The position numbers were made by a program, and so were the translations under genes. From contig JAOUCS010000008.1 in NCBI GenBank assembly GCA_029859645.1, positions 1 through 61,862 of the forward strand: a stretch of 61,862 bases of DNA, read 5' to 3'. This document shows positions 40,853-50,743 of the stretch, in pieces. Position 1 is the first letter of the stretch. Each line of letters opens with the position of its first letter. This stretch comes from Lysobacterales bacterium. Lineage in GTDB: Bacteria > Pseudomonadota > Gammaproteobacteria > Xanthomonadales > SZUA-36. Under the pieces are notes generated by a model. That model made no database searches, was not told the origin of the DNA, and saw only the letters and a list, made by a program, of their open reading frames with translations.

Positions 40853-41416
40853 ATGGTCAGCACCTACACTCCTGTTTGCGAATTTGGAGCGAAACCTGCG
40901 GATTTCTCACTGCTTGGCGTTGATGGAAATACCTGGACGCTGGAACAGTGTGCCGGCCCCAACGGGCTGTTGATCATGTTCATCTGCAACCACTGTCCCT
41001 ACGTCAAAGCCATAAACCGTAAACTGGTGCGGGATACCACCGAACTCATGGCGCTCGGCGTCAACAGCGTCGCTATCATGTCCAATGATCCGACCGATTA
41101 CGCGGAAGATTCCTATCAGAACATGCAACGCGTGGCACGGGAATTTGCTTACCCGTTTCCTTATCTGCTTGACTCAACGCAGGAAGTGGCGAAGGCTTTT
41201 GGTGCGGTATGTACCCCGGATTTTTTTGGCTATAACAATCGATTGGAATTGCAGTACCGTGGACGGCTCGATGCCAGTGGCCGGCAGGCTGATGAAGGCG
41301 AAACAAGGCGGGACCTGTTTCTGGCGATGAAACAGGTAGCGGAAACTGGCGCAGGGCCGGTCGACCAGGTTGCATCCATCGGTTGTTCAATTAAGTGGCG
41401 CGAAGACCCGGCCTGA
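40853..41416 (+). CDS. Thioredoxin-fold redoxin (AhpC/TSA-like)
   Basis: The 187-residue protein has no signal peptide. The redox motif is FICNHCPYVKAI (CxxC, about residues 44-47), followed by NSVAIMSNDPTDYAEDS and the peroxiredoxin-like LLDSTQEVAKAFGAVCTPDF with a third cysteine in VCTP. This matches the 'thioredoxin family protein' group of about 185-190 residues seen in many proteobacteria and cyanobacteria. It probably reduces disulphides or peroxides in the cytoplasm; the exact substrate is unknown. Next to it is a universal stress protein gene. Confidence 0.88.
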   Translation: MVSTYTPVCEFGAKPADFSLLGVDGNTWTLEQCAGPNGLLIMFICNHCPYVKAINRKLVRDTTELMALGVNSVAIMSNDPTDYAEDSYQNMQRVAREFAYPFPYLLDSTQEVAKAFGAVCTPDFFGYNNRLELQYRGRLDASGRQADEGETRRDLFLAMKQVAETGAGPVDQVASIGCSIKWREDPA

Positions 41417-41457
41417 TGGGGTAGTATGTGCGCCGTTACTGACGAGGTGATAAAGAG

Positions 41458-41892
41458 ATGAGCAAGTTATTGCTTGTGGGAGTTGACTGCAGTGAATGCA
41501 GCGAGCGGGCCCTGAAATATGCGGCCAACCGGGCGGGTTCTTCAAAGGCGCAGTTGGTGGTGGTTCATGTCATTGACTGGTCACCGTTTTCTTTCAATAC
41601 CCCGCAGGAAAACGCAGAACGGCACAAGCGCCGCGAAACTGAACTGGACCGTGCTCACAAGGAAATTGTCGATCCGCTGGTCAGCGAACTGAGAGAACAG
41701 GGTTTGTTTGCCAGGGGCGTGATTCGTCATGGGCATCCTGCAGAAACCCTTTCCGCCGTTGCGGACGAGTTTGGTGCCACCAATATCATCATTGGCAAAA
41801 CGGGTTCATCCCGCATCAAGACACAACTGTTCGGTAGTGTTGCAAACACCCTCGTGCAGGTTTCGAACCTGCCCGTAACCGTAGTGCCCTGA
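41458..41892 (+). CDS. Universal stress protein
   Basis: The 144-residue single UspA domain begins with LLVGVDCSECSERALKYAAN. The C-terminal nucleotide loop is GKTGSSRIKTQLFGSVANTL and then VQVSNLPVTVV. This is a serine-rich variant of the G-2x-G-9x-G(S/T) ATP-binding motif, so ATP binding is likely but not certain. UspA proteins assist survival during growth arrest and oxidative stress. A ribosome-site-like stretch (ACGAGGTGATAAAG) precedes the ATG. Its stop codon lies inside the first unit of a 13-bp tandem repeat. Confidence 0.92.
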   Translation: MSKLLLVGVDCSECSERALKYAANRAGSSKAQLVVVHVIDWSPFSFNTPQENAERHKRRETELDRAHKEIVDPLVSELREQGLFARGVIRHGHPAETLSAVADEFGATNIIIGKTGSSRIKTQLFGSVANTLVQVSNLPVTVVP

Positions 41893-41926
41893 GAAAAAAA
41901 CCTGAGAATAAAACCTGAGAAAAAAA
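41888..41926. repeat. Three tandem 13-bp repeats across the end of the stress-protein gene
   Basis: Units CCTGAGAAAAAAA (41888-41900), CCTGAGAATAAAA (41901-41913) and CCTGAGAAAAAAA (41914-41926) are head to tail with one substitution. The first contains the TGA stop codon of the universal stress protein. The array ends 18 bases before the start codon of the symporter. It contains A-tracts and could vary in copy number by slippage without changing either protein. Confidence 0.8.
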
Positions 41927-41944
41927 CAAGACCTGGAGAGTCGA

Positions 41945-43495
41945 GTGCAGAAAATCTACCCGGGCCGGAAACTGGCCCTCGGATTCGTATTGCTGCTGAC
42001 GTCGTTGCCGTCGCTGGCGAGTGACGGTATTGATGACCGGATAAACCAGGCACTCAAGCCGTTTGCTGACTCCGTTTCCAGTGTCGTGTTCTCGTCATTC
42101 CCGGTGGCTGGCGTGCAGGTGCCATTCGTCCTCGTATGGCTGATATTTGCTGCCATCCTGTTTACCTTCTATTTTCGATTCATCAACTTCCGCGCATTCC
42201 GGCACGGCTTCGAGCTGGTTCGTGGTGATTACAGCGACCCCCTGGCTGCGGGTGAAGTCACCCACTTCCAGGCTCTCGCTACCGCGCTTTCCGGAACGGT
42301 GGGCCTTGGCAACATTGCCGGTGTCGCAGTGGCGGTATCGCTCGGCGGGCCGGGGGCGACTTTCTGGATGATCCTGGCCGGATTGCTTGGCATGTCGTCG
42401 AAGTTTGTCGAATGCACGCTCGGCGTCAAGTACCGCAACGAATATACGGACGGTACCGTTTCCGGCGGTCCGATGTACTACCTTTCCAAAGGCCTGGCTG
42501 AGCGGAGTGACCGGCTGAAAATGCTGGGTAAGGTGCTGGCGGTACTGTTCGCCATTTTCTGCGTCGGTGGCTCTTTTGGCGGGGGTAACATGTTCCAGGC
42601 CAACCAGAGTTTCATGCAACTGGTATCGGTTACTGGTGGAGAATCGAGCTGGCTGGCAGACAAAGGTTGGCTATTCGGCATAATCGTTGCCGCGCTGGTC
42701 GGGCTGGTCGTCATCGGCGGAATCCAGGGTATTGCCAGAGTCACCTCGAAAATCGTACCGCTCATGGCCGTCGTGTACGTGACAGCGGGACTGGCCATTA
42801 TTCTGCTCAATATCTCCCAGGTTCCGGCCGCGATCGAGGCGATCATTTCCGGTGCGTTCAGCGCCGAAGGAATTTCTGGCGGTGTGGTTGGCGTATTGTT
42901 CCAGGGGTTCAAGCGCGCCGCTTTCTCAAATGAAGCGGGTATCGGTTCAGCCGCCATCGCCCATTCCGCGGTGCGGACCAACCGGCCTGTGACGGAAGGC
43001 TTCGTTGCACTGTATGAACCATTCGTGGATACCGTCGTCGTATGCACGATCACTGCGTTGGTGATCATCATCACCGGCAGTTGGAATCCATCGGTGGACC
43101 CGAGCCAGGGAGTGGCCCTGACCTCTGCTGCGTTTGAGTCCGCTATCTCCTGGTTCCCCTGGGTATTGACGGTCGCAGTGGTCCTGTTTGCATTTTCGAC
43201 AATGATTTCCTGGTCGTATTACGGGCTCAAGGCCTGGACCTACTTGTTTGGTGAATCACTGATCACCGATGTTGTCTACAAATTGCTGTTCCTGTTTTTC
43301 ATCATTGTCGGATCATCCATGCAACTCGGATCGGTGATTGATTTTTCCGACGCGATGATATTCGCGATGGCTTTTCCCAATATCCTTGGAATCTACTTCC
43401 TGTTACCGGTGGTAAGGAAAGAACTGGATGAGTATTGGGCAGACTACAAGAACGGAAAACTGAGGAAATTCGGCAAAGCGGCCAACCGCGGCTGA
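41945..43495 (+). CDS. Sodium:alanine symporter (AGCS family)
   Basis: The 516-residue protein starts at GTG with ribosome site GGAGAG. A signal-like N-terminus ([16 protein letters not shown]) is followed by about ten transmembrane segments. The AGCS signature is seen in [20 protein letters not shown] with [17 protein letters not shown] after it. Other conserved parts are [20 protein letters not shown] and [17 protein letters not shown]. It should import alanine or glycine with sodium at the inner membrane, which suits a marine lifestyle. The next gene is 138 bases away. Confidence 0.95.
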   Translation: MQKIYPGRKLALGFVLLLTSLPSLASDGIDDRINQALKPFADSVSSVVFSSFPVAGVQVPFVLVWLIFAAILFTFYFRFINFRAFRHGFELVRGDYSDPLAAGEVTHFQALATALSGTVGLGNIAGVAVAVSLGGPGATFWMILAGLLGMSSKFVECTLGVKYRNEYTDGTVSGGPMYYLSKGLAERSDRLKMLGKVLAVLFAIFCVGGSFGGGNMFQANQSFMQLVSVTGGESSWLADKGWLFGIIVAALVGLVVIGGIQGIARVTSKIVPLMAVVYVTAGLAIILLNISQVPAAIEAIISGAFSAEGISGGVVGVLFQGFKRAAFSNEAGIGSAAIAHSAVRTNRPVTEGFVALYEPFVDTVVVCTITALVIIITGSWNPSVDPSQGVALTSAAFESAISWFPWVLTVAVVLFAFSTMISWSYYGLKAWTYLFGESLITDVVYKLLFLFFIIVGSSMQLGSVIDFSDAMIFAMAFPNILGIYFLLPVVRKELDEYWADYKNGKLRKFGKAANRG

Positions 43496-43633
43496 CATTC
43501 GTCAATGCAAACACAGAAATAGCCTTTGAACATTCAACTCGTGCTTGCTCATTAATGCTTAATTGAACTACATTTGTCAGTTGTCCTGTTTCCGCAGACC
43601 CTCTCTTGTTTCCTGATAAAACGGTAGCCCTCG

Positions 43634-45634
43634 ATGTCAAACAGAATTGAATTAGCAAATGCGATACGCGCGCTTTCCATGGATGCAGTTCAGCAGGCGA
43701 ATTCCGGCCACCCAGGCATGCCCATGGGTATGGCTGACCTGGCTGAGGTGCTTTGGAGGGATAATCTCAAGCACAATCCGGCCAACCCGAATTGGGCGGA
43801 TCGCGACCGGTTCGTGTTATCCAACGGGCATGGCTCCATGCTGCTGTATTCACTGTTGCACCTCACGGGATACGACCTGCCGATTTCTGAATTGAAAAAT
43901 TTCCGGCAACTGCATTCAAAAACCCCGGGTCATCCGGAATACCGGGAAGCGCCGGGTGTTGAAACTACGACCGGCCCGCTGGGGCAGGGGGTCGCCAATG
44001 CCGTAGGCATGGCGTTGGCGGAGAAAGTCCTGGCTAACCGCTTCAATCGCGGTGGCCACCAGATCGTCGATCACCATACCTGGGTGTTTCTTGGTGATGG
44101 CTGCCTGATGGAAGGCGTTTCTCATGAAGCCTGTTCGCTGGCCGGACGTTTTGGTCTTGGCAAACTGATCGCATTCTGGGACGACAACGGTATCTCGATT
44201 GACGGTGAGGTTGAAGGCTGGTTCACAGATGACACGCCGGCCCGGTTCGAAGCCTATGGCTGGCAGGTTATTCGTGGAGTCGACGGGCATGACCCGGTTG
44301 AGATTCAGCAAGCAATCGATACCGCTCGGGCCGAAACCTCACGACCAACGCTGATCTGCGCGCGGACCGTCATCGGTTTTGGTTCACCCAACAAGCAGGG
44401 CACCGAGGCCACGCATGGCGCACCCCTTGGCGAGGAAGAGGTAGCGGCAACCCGCACGAACCTGGGATGGGAATATCCGCCGTTTGAAATTCCTGCGGAA
44501 ATCCGTGAGGCATGGGATGCGCAGGCCGCGGGGCGCGCGTCGGAATCGGCATGGAATGAAAAATTCAACGCTTTTCGCCGCGACTTCGCAGGGCTCGCCG
44601 AGGAATTCGAACGCCGGATGAACGGCCTGATGCCGGACAACTGGGAACAGGAAACGCAACGGATTATCGTCGAGCTGCAAGCAGCGGGCGGTGACGTGGC
44701 TACCCGTAAATCTTCGCAAATAGCGCTGAATGCCTTTGGGCCGTTGTTGCCAGAGTTGATCGGTGGCTCGGCGGACCTGGCCGGTTCCAATAACACGATC
44801 TGGTCCGGCAGCGTGGATGTGAATGACGGCACCGAGAACGGAAATTACGTCTATTTCGGTGTCAGGGAATTCGGCATGACCGCGATCTGCAACGGCATCA
44901 GTCTGCACGGTGGCTTTACGCCCTACAGCGCAACCTTCCTGGTGTTTTCCGATTACGCCAGAAACGCAGTGCGCATGTCCGCCCTGTTGCCCGTGCGGAA
45001 CATACACGTATACACCCATGACTCGATTGGCCTGGGCGAAGACGGGCCCACCCACCAGCCTGTCGAGCATGTTGCGAGCCTGCGGCTGATTCCAAACCTT
45101 GACGTCTGGCGGCCCTGCGACACGGTTGAGTCGGCGGTTGCCTGGAAATGTGCGCTGGAGAGCGAACTGCCTTCGGCGTTGATTTTTACCCGGCAGGGTC
45201 TGCCTCACCAGGACCGCAGCAGCGAGCAGCTTGAAAACATCGCGCGCGGTGGCTATGTACTGGTAGAGGCACAGGCTGACGCTCACGCAGTGATCATCGC
45301 GACCGGATCGGAAATCGCTCTGGCGGTAGCTGCTGCAAATGAACTGTCATCTGAAGGTGTTAATGTGCGGGTGGTATCGATGCCCAACCCGGGACTCTTT
45401 CAGCAACAGGATGCGGCCTACCGTGAAGCCGTCCTGCCGTCCACGCTCACCGCACGTGTTGTAGTCGAGGCAGGTGTAACGGCGGGTTGGGCTGCGATGG
45501 CCGGCAACCGCGGCCGGGTCGTGGGCATCGACCGGTTTGGCGCGTCTGCGCCGGCCAATGAGCTGTTCAAAGAATACGGGCTGACGGTGGAAAACGTCAG
45601 CCAGGCCGTCCGCGATTCGCTGTCGGCAGACTGA
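43634..45634 (+). CDS. tkt: Transketolase
   Basis: The 666-residue cytoplasmic enzyme transfers two-carbon units between sugar phosphates with thiamine diphosphate in the pentose phosphate pathway. Its marks are [20 protein letters not shown] at the N-terminus, the ThDP/Mg2+ motif [15 protein letters not shown], the substrate-binding [12 protein letters not shown] and the C-terminal [17 protein letters not shown]. Length matches TktA. The ribosome site is unclear in the 138-base upstream gap, where I see no strong promoter. It starts a run continuing with gap, pgk and pyk. Confidence 0.97.
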   Translation: MSNRIELANAIRALSMDAVQQANSGHPGMPMGMADLAEVLWRDNLKHNPANPNWADRDRFVLSNGHGSMLLYSLLHLTGYDLPISELKNFRQLHSKTPGHPEYREAPGVETTTGPLGQGVANAVGMALAEKVLANRFNRGGHQIVDHHTWVFLGDGCLMEGVSHEACSLAGRFGLGKLIAFWDDNGISIDGEVEGWFTDDTPARFEAYGWQVIRGVDGHDPVEIQQAIDTARAETSRPTLICARTVIGFGSPNKQGTEATHGAPLGEEEVAATRTNLGWEYPPFEIPAEIREAWDAQAAGRASESAWNEKFNAFRRDFAGLAEEFERRMNGLMPDNWEQETQRIIVELQAAGGDVATRKSSQIALNAFGPLLPELIGGSADLAGSNNTIWSGSVDVNDGTENGNYVYFGVREFGMTAICNGISLHGGFTPYSATFLVFSDYARNAVRMSALLPVRNIHVYTHDSIGLGEDGPTHQPVEHVASLRLIPNLDVWRPCDTVESAVAWKCALESELPSALIFTRQGLPHQDRSSEQLENIARGGYVLVEAQADAHAVIIATGSEIALAVAAANELSSEGVNVRVVSMPNPGLFQQQDAAYREAVLPSTLTARVVVEAGVTAGWAAMAGNRGRVVGIDRFGASAPANELFKEYGLTVENVSQAVRDSLSAD

Positions 45635-45667
45635 TCAACTAACTTGAAACAAGGAGAAGTAAGAACC

Positions 45668-46675
45668 ATGGCTATCAAAGTTGCAATCAACGGATATGGG
45701 CGGATCGGCCGTAACATCATGCGCGCGATTCATGAGTACGGCTGGAACGGCAAAATCGATATCGTGGCGATCAACGACCTCGGTGACGCCAACACCAACG
45801 CGCACCTGACCAAGTACGATACGGCCCATGGCACCTTCGGTTACGAAGTGGTCGTTGATGGCGGTGACCTGGTCGTCAATGGCGATCGTGTGAAAGTCTT
45901 TGCTGAACGCGACCCCTCCAAGCTGCCCTGGGCCGAACTCGGCGTCGACGTCGTGTTTGAGTGCACGGGTCTGTTCCGCAGTAAGGAAACCGCCGGCAAG
46001 CACATTGAAGCGGGCGCCAAAAAAGTGATCATTTCCGCTCCTGGCCAGCAGGTCGACAATACCATCGTTTACGGGGTTAACGACGACAGCCTGAGGGCAA
46101 GCGACGAGGTCATTTCCAACGCTTCCTGCACCACCAATTGCCTGGCGCCACTGGCGAAAGTGCTACACGAGGGCGTCGGTATTGAAGGCGGCCTGATGAC
46201 CACCATTCATGCTTACACCAACGACCAGGTGCTGACTGACGTATTTCACTCGGACCTCAGGCGTGCCCGTTCTGCAACCATGAGCCAGATTCCCACCAAA
46301 ACAGGTGCCGCGGCGGCCGTCGGCCTGGTATTGCCCGAACTCAACGGCAAGCTCGATGGCTTTTCGATGCGTGTGCCGACCATCAATGTTTCCGTGGTCG
46401 ATCTCGTGTTCACCGCGAGCCGAGCCACCAGCATCGAGGAGATCAATAGCCTGGTCAAAGCGGCCGCGGATGGCCCGCTGAATGGTGTACTTGCTTATAA
46501 CGACGAGCCCCTGGTTTCCTGTGACTTCAATCACAACCCGAATTCTTCGATATTTGACGCCGGTCTGACCCGGGTCATGGAAGGCAACCTCGTGAAAGTG
46601 CTTAGCTGGTATGACAACGAATGGGGATTCAGCTGCCGCATGCTGGATACCACGATTGCATTGATGAATGCCTGA
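45668..46675 (+). CDS. gap: Glyceraldehyde-3-phosphate dehydrogenase
   Basis: About 335 residues from ATG at 45668, with AAGGAGAAGTAAG as ribosome site; an upstream in-frame start adds eight residues and is unlikely. The NAD-binding motif [15 protein letters not shown], catalytic Cys in [15 protein letters not shown], His in [11 protein letters not shown] and C-terminal [14 protein letters not shown] are all intact. The cytoplasmic tetramer makes 1,3-bisphosphoglycerate from GAP, phosphate and NAD+. It lies 33 bases after tkt and six before pgk in one operon. Confidence 0.97.
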   Translation: MAIKVAINGYGRIGRNIMRAIHEYGWNGKIDIVAINDLGDANTNAHLTKYDTAHGTFGYEVVVDGGDLVVNGDRVKVFAERDPSKLPWAELGVDVVFECTGLFRSKETAGKHIEAGAKKVIISAPGQQVDNTIVYGVNDDSLRASDEVISNASCTTNCLAPLAKVLHEGVGIEGGLMTTIHAYTNDQVLTDVFHSDLRRARSATMSQIPTKTGAAAAVGLVLPELNGKLDGFSMRVPTINVSVVDLVFTASRATSIEEINSLVKAAADGPLNGVLAYNDEPLVSCDFNHNPNSSIFDAGLTRVMEGNLVKVLSWYDNEWGFSCRMLDTTIALMNA

Positions 46676-46681
46676 GGAACT

Positions 46682-47860
46682 ATGAACTACCTACGCATGG
46701 AAAACCTGGATCTGGACGGCAAACGCGTCCTGATCCGGGAAGACCTGAATGTCCCTGTCAGCGATGGCAGGGTCAGCTCCGATGCCCGGATACGGGCTGC
46801 CCTTCCGACCATCCGCACTGCCCTCGAAAAGGGCGCAGCAGTGTTGATATTGTCGCACCTGGGGCGACCTGTTGAAGGCGAACCGGACCCGAAGTTTTCC
46901 TTACAGCCCGTGGCTGACCGGCTCGGCGAACTGCTCGGACGGGAGGTGCGGCTGGAGCAGAACTGGTTGGCCGGCGTTGACGTTTTGCCCGGCGAGGTTG
47001 TGCTGTGTGAAAACGTCCGGTTCAACGCGGGTGAAAAGAACAACGACGAAGCCCTGGCGCGTTCAATGGCGGCGTTGTGTGATGTTTTCGTGATGGATGC
47101 GTTTGGTACCTCTCACCGGGCGCAGGCTTCCACCGAAGGGATAACCCGGTTTGCGCCGGTCGCCTGTGCCGGCCCCTTACTGGCCGGCGAACTGGATGCG
47201 CTTGAAAAAGGCCTGAAAGATCCGGAACGTCCACTGTTGGCGATAGTTGGCGGCTCAAAAGTGTCCACCAAGCTGACCGTGCTGGAGACCCTGCTGGACA
47301 AAGTTGACGAGTTGATCGTCGGTGGCGGGATCGCCAATACCTTCATCGCCGCTTCCGGCCATAACGTCGGCACCTCGCTGTACGAGCCTGACTTGATTCA
47401 TGAAGCGCAACAGCTGATCCAGAAAGCGCACGCCAGTGGCGGCTCCATTCCCATTCCCAAAGACGTGCTTGTGGCCAAGTCGTTTACAGAGGATGCGCAG
47501 GCATTCGTCAGAAAGGTCGATGAAGTCGGCGACGACGAGATGATTCTGGATATCGGCCCGCTGACAGCTGTCGAGTATTCAGAGATTATTGCCGGCGCCG
47601 GTACGATCATCTGGAACGGCCCGGTCGGTGTCTTTGAGTTCAGGAATTTTGAAAACGGCACGAGGGCGTTGGCCGAGGCGATTGAACGTTCGACGGCATA
47701 TAGCATCGCCGGTGGTGGTGACACCCTGGCGGCCATCGATCAGTTCCGTGTCCGCGATGGAATCAGCTATATCTCGACCGGAGGGGGCGCCTTTCTGGAA
47801 TTTGTCGAAGGCAAGACGCTGCCTGCCGTGGCCGCACTTGAGGCTATAGCAACGGCTTGA
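46682..47860 (+). CDS. pgk: Phosphoglycerate kinase
   Basis: The 392-residue cytoplasmic monomer transfers phosphate from 1,3-bisphosphoglycerate to ADP. Its marks are [20 protein letters not shown] (substrate basic patch), [27 protein letters not shown], and the nucleotide-binding [16 protein letters not shown] and [16 protein letters not shown]. Six bases follow gap. The ribosome site GAGGAAC is directly before the start codon. The length is typical. Confidence 0.97.
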   Translation: MNYLRMENLDLDGKRVLIREDLNVPVSDGRVSSDARIRAALPTIRTALEKGAAVLILSHLGRPVEGEPDPKFSLQPVADRLGELLGREVRLEQNWLAGVDVLPGEVVLCENVRFNAGEKNNDEALARSMAALCDVFVMDAFGTSHRAQASTEGITRFAPVACAGPLLAGELDALEKGLKDPERPLLAIVGGSKVSTKLTVLETLLDKVDELIVGGGIANTFIAASGHNVGTSLYEPDLIHEAQQLIQKAHASGGSIPIPKDVLVAKSFTEDAQAFVRKVDEVGDDEMILDIGPLTAVEYSEIIAGAGTIIWNGPVGVFEFRNFENGTRALAEAIERSTAYSIAGGGDTLAAIDQFRVRDGISYISTGGGAFLEFVEGKTLPAVAALEAIATA

Positions 47861-47902
47861 GGTGACTGGTAGGATAGTCAGCCTGAATTCCTGGAGTATT
47901 CT

Positions 47903-48508
47903 ATGAGAATGAGACCGAACCTGCTGTTCATCAGATCACTGCTGACAGTTGCCGCTGTTGCGCTGGTAGTTGCCGGTTGCGCTCCCAGTGTCAAAGTCCG
48001 GACCGATTCGGATCCGGGGGTTAACCTGAGCCAGTTCAAAACCTATGACTTTTTCAGCCAGATGGGCATTGAAGGTGATAATTACTCCAACCTCCTCGGA
48101 CAGCATTTTCGGGCAGCGATCAGTTCGCAGCTAAATACCCGTGGATTCAGCCAGTCTGACTCACCCCAACTGCAGATAAATGTCTCTATTGGCGCGGAAG
48201 ACAAGGTCCGGGTTAATACCTACCAGGAACCTTATCTTTACGGCGGCCACTACGGTTATGGCGGTTACGGCCGTTACGGTGGCCCCCTGGGGTACGGCGG
48301 CGGAGCAACACGCACTACCGTCCACCAGTACACCGAAGCCAATGTGTACATCGACCTGGTCGATTCCAGGGAGCATAAAATGGTATGGCAGGGTGTTGCG
48401 ACTTTCACGGTTACCGACAAGATGCAGGAGCAATTACGAGAGACCGTTTACAACACGGTTGAGAAAATCTTCGCTGCATTTCCTGTACCCGCGCCGGCCG
48501 GTTCCTGA
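47903..48508 (+). CDS. DUF4136 lipoprotein (first of a tandem pair)
   Basis: The 201-residue protein has a lipoprotein signal ending in VALVVAGC. The mature part has the DUF4136 pattern DSDPGVNLSQFKTYDFF, an N-terminal half that is alpha/beta, then a Gly/Tyr-rich loop (GGHYGYGGYGRYGGPLGYGG), and a terminal strand VYIDLVDSREHKMVWQGVA. Such proteins are outer-membrane or periplasmic lipoproteins of unknown role. A good ribosome site (GGAG) precedes the ATG. It sits between pgk and pyk with a paralogue eight bases downstream. Confidence 0.88.
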   Translation: MRMRPNLLFIRSLLTVAAVALVVAGCAPSVKVRTDSDPGVNLSQFKTYDFFSQMGIEGDNYSNLLGQHFRAAISSQLNTRGFSQSDSPQLQINVSIGAEDKVRVNTYQEPYLYGGHYGYGGYGRYGGPLGYGGGATRTTVHQYTEANVYIDLVDSREHKMVWQGVATFTVTDKMQEQLRETVYNTVEKIFAAFPVPAPAGS

Positions 48509-48516
48509 CAGCACCG

Positions 48517-49125
48517 ATGCAACCTTCTGAAACCCGGCGCGCCCGGCGCCTGAAACTGCTGACGGGCGTGTGCTTTGCCATTCTCGCCGCGCTCAGTGCA
48601 GCCTGTTCATCGGGGCTCGAAGTGCGCAGTGATGAAGACCCGACAGCCAATTTCGCACAGTACCGCACATTCAATTACTTCGACCCGATGGGTATCGAAG
48701 GGGGCTACAATTCACCGATATTCGGCGAATTGTTCCGTGAAGCGATTACCCGGGAACTCACCCAGCGCGGTTACCGCCTGGCCGACAATCCCGACCTGAT
48801 TGTCAACGTAACGATTCGTGCCGATGACAAGGTCAGAATGCGCAGCTACACGTCACCGTACATGAGTGGCGCGTATTACAACCGCCCGGGTGGCGCTCAT
48901 TATGGCTCAGCAGTAGGTGTTGGAGTCGGAGTAGGCAGCCGCGCGACCAAGACAACCGAGGCATCTGTTTTTATCGACCTGGTGGATTCCGGCAAGCAAA
49001 GAGTAAGCTGGCAAGGAGTAGCCGTGGTTGATGTCAATGACAAGGTCAGCCAACAACTCAAAAATGCCGTATACACTGCGGTCAACGAAGTATTCAAAAA
49101 GTATCCCCACAAAGCAGGCAGTTAA
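48517..49125 (+). CDS. DUF4136 lipoprotein (second of a tandem pair)
   Basis: The 202-residue protein is a paralogue of the preceding gene. A signal region ends in AALSAACSS, a less strict lipobox. The domain is seen in DEDPTANFAQYRTFNYFDPM and VFIDLVDSGKQRVSWQGVAV. The loop is again Gly/Tyr-rich (YMSGAYYNRPGGAHYG, GVGVGVGSRA) but different in sequence, so the loops diverge faster than the core. It probably arose by tandem duplication and is followed by the pyk promoter. Function unknown. Confidence 0.87.
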   Translation: MQPSETRRARRLKLLTGVCFAILAALSAACSSGLEVRSDEDPTANFAQYRTFNYFDPMGIEGGYNSPIFGELFREAITRELTQRGYRLADNPDLIVNVTIRADDKVRMRSYTSPYMSGAYYNRPGGAHYGSAVGVGVGVGSRATKTTEASVFIDLVDSGKQRVSWQGVAVVDVNDKVSQQLKNAVYTAVNEVFKKYPHKAGS

Positions 49126-49239
49126 TCCAGCGGTTTGCTCCACCAGCGGTCGTTCTTTTCGAGTCGAAACTTCAGGCTCTCATATCCGTCGTAAAGCCCT
49201 TTAGGGCAAAATGATACGAATCCTGTCATCAATTAGCTT

Positions 49240-49245
49240 TATAAT
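49240..49245 (+). promoter_or_regulatory. -10 hexamer of the pyk promoter
   Basis: A perfect TATAAT (49240-49245) ends seven bases before the ATG at 49253, so transcription would start at or next to that codon. No ribosome site fits between them. The -35 is poor. A leaderless pyk message is therefore possible, or the -10 is fortuitous and translation starts at the upstream ATG (49211). Confidence 0.4.
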
Positions 49246-49252
49246 CGCCGCC

Positions 49253-50734
49253 ATGAACTTAGACATCAAACAATCCGCCAGTCATCGCAGGCGGACCAAG
49301 ATCATCGCCACTCTGGGCCCGGGAACGGATGACCCGGCAGTCATGGAGGGCCTAATCAGGGCAGGGGTTGATGTGTTTCGGCTCAATATGTCTCACGGTG
49401 ATATCGAGGAGCAGACACGCCGGGCCGAGCTGGTTCGAAAGACCGCCAGGAAATTGAGGTGGCAGGTTGCCTTGCTGGTCGATCTGCAGGGACCCAAGAT
49501 TCGCGTCGAAAATTTTATCGGTGGCGAAGTCTCGCTGGTTGATGGAGATCACTTCATGCTGGACACCAGCGACCCCGATACCCCGGGAGATGATCGCAGG
49601 GTAGGTGTGAGTTACCAGGGGCTTGCCGATGATGTTAAACCCGGTGACACCCTGTTACTCGACGATGGCCTGATTTCAATGCAGGTACAGTCTCTCGATA
49701 ATGGTCGCATTCATTGCCTGGTCGAAAATGGCGGCGTTCTGAAGAACAGGAAAGGATTGAATCTGCAGGGGGGCGGGCTGTCGATATCGGGGCTGGCGGA
49801 ACATGACCTGCCGCACATTGAACTGGCTGCAAAACTGGAAGCAGACTACGTCGCCGTCTCTTTCGTCAGCAGCGCCGACGACATAGATCGAGCCAGGGGA
49901 TTGCTGCGACAGGTCGGCAGCGAAGCTTCCCTGGTGGCCAAAATCGAACGGATGGAAGCCATCGACAACCTGGCGGAAATCTGCGACACCGCTGATGTCA
50001 TCATGGTGGCGCGAGGCGATCTGGGCGTGGAAATCGGTGACGAGGAGCTTCCTGGACTGCAGAAGCAGATCATCCGGACAGCGATCAGACACAACCGGAT
50101 TGTGGCGACTGCAACTCAAATGATGCAGTCGATGGTTGAAAACCCGATTCCGACCCGCGCGGAAGTGCTGGATGTGGCTAATGCCGTTCTGGATGGAACA
50201 GATGCGGTGATGCTTTCAGCGGAGACAGCAGTAGGCAAACACCCGGTCAAAGTGATCGAAGCCATGAACCGGATTTGCCTGGGTGCAGAGCGTCATTTCG
50301 AAGCAGAAGGCGATATTACGCAGCTCAATGTGCGCTACGAGAGAATCGACCAGGCCATCGCCATGGCGGCGATGTTCATGGCTACCAATGTATCAGTGCA
50401 GGCGATCGTGGCCCTGACCGAATCGGGCTCTACGGCGCAATGGCTCTCCCGTGTACAATCGGCGGTGCCTATTTATGCATTTTCCACCAACAAGGCGAGT
50501 CGGCGGAAAATGGCGATGTTCAGAGATGTGTTTCCGGTGAAGCAAACAGGCTCCGGTGAAGACGCCGACGAGGTGGTTGCCGAGGTGTTGCGAACCTTGC
50601 TGGCGCATGGTGCAGTGAAGAAAGATGATCGGATCATCGTGACAATGGGCGATCAGATGTGTAAATCCGGTGGAACCAACACGTTCAGGTTCATCAAGCT
50701 GGATGCTGAGGGCTATGCCAGGTACGGAATCTGA
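49253..50734 (+). CDS. pyk: Pyruvate kinase
   Basis: About 493 residues from ATG 49253. The first residues then lead into RRTKIIATLGPGTDDPAVME, as expected for the family, whereas the ATG at 49211 adds 14 hydrophobic residues with no family match. Other marks are VDLQGPKIRVENF, the catalytic lysine region SLVAKIERMEAIDNL, and MVARGDLGVEIGDEELP. It makes pyruvate and ATP from phosphoenolpyruvate in the cytoplasm. It directly precedes aceE (nine bases), which links glycolysis to acetyl-CoA formation in one gene run. Confidence 0.95.
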   Translation: MNLDIKQSASHRRRTKIIATLGPGTDDPAVMEGLIRAGVDVFRLNMSHGDIEEQTRRAELVRKTARKLRWQVALLVDLQGPKIRVENFIGGEVSLVDGDHFMLDTSDPDTPGDDRRVGVSYQGLADDVKPGDTLLLDDGLISMQVQSLDNGRIHCLVENGGVLKNRKGLNLQGGGLSISGLAEHDLPHIELAAKLEADYVAVSFVSSADDIDRARGLLRQVGSEASLVAKIERMEAIDNLAEICDTADVIMVARGDLGVEIGDEELPGLQKQIIRTAIRHNRIVATATQMMQSMVENPIPTRAEVLDVANAVLDGTDAVMLSAETAVGKHPVKVIEAMNRICLGAERHFEAEGDITQLNVRYERIDQAIAMAAMFMATNVSVQAIVALTESGSTAQWLSRVQSAVPIYAFSTNKASRRKMAMFRDVFPVKQTGSGEDADEVVAEVLRTLLAHGAVKKDDRIIVTMGDQMCKSGGTNTFRFIKLDAEGYARYGI

Positions 50735-50743
50735 GGAACAGGA

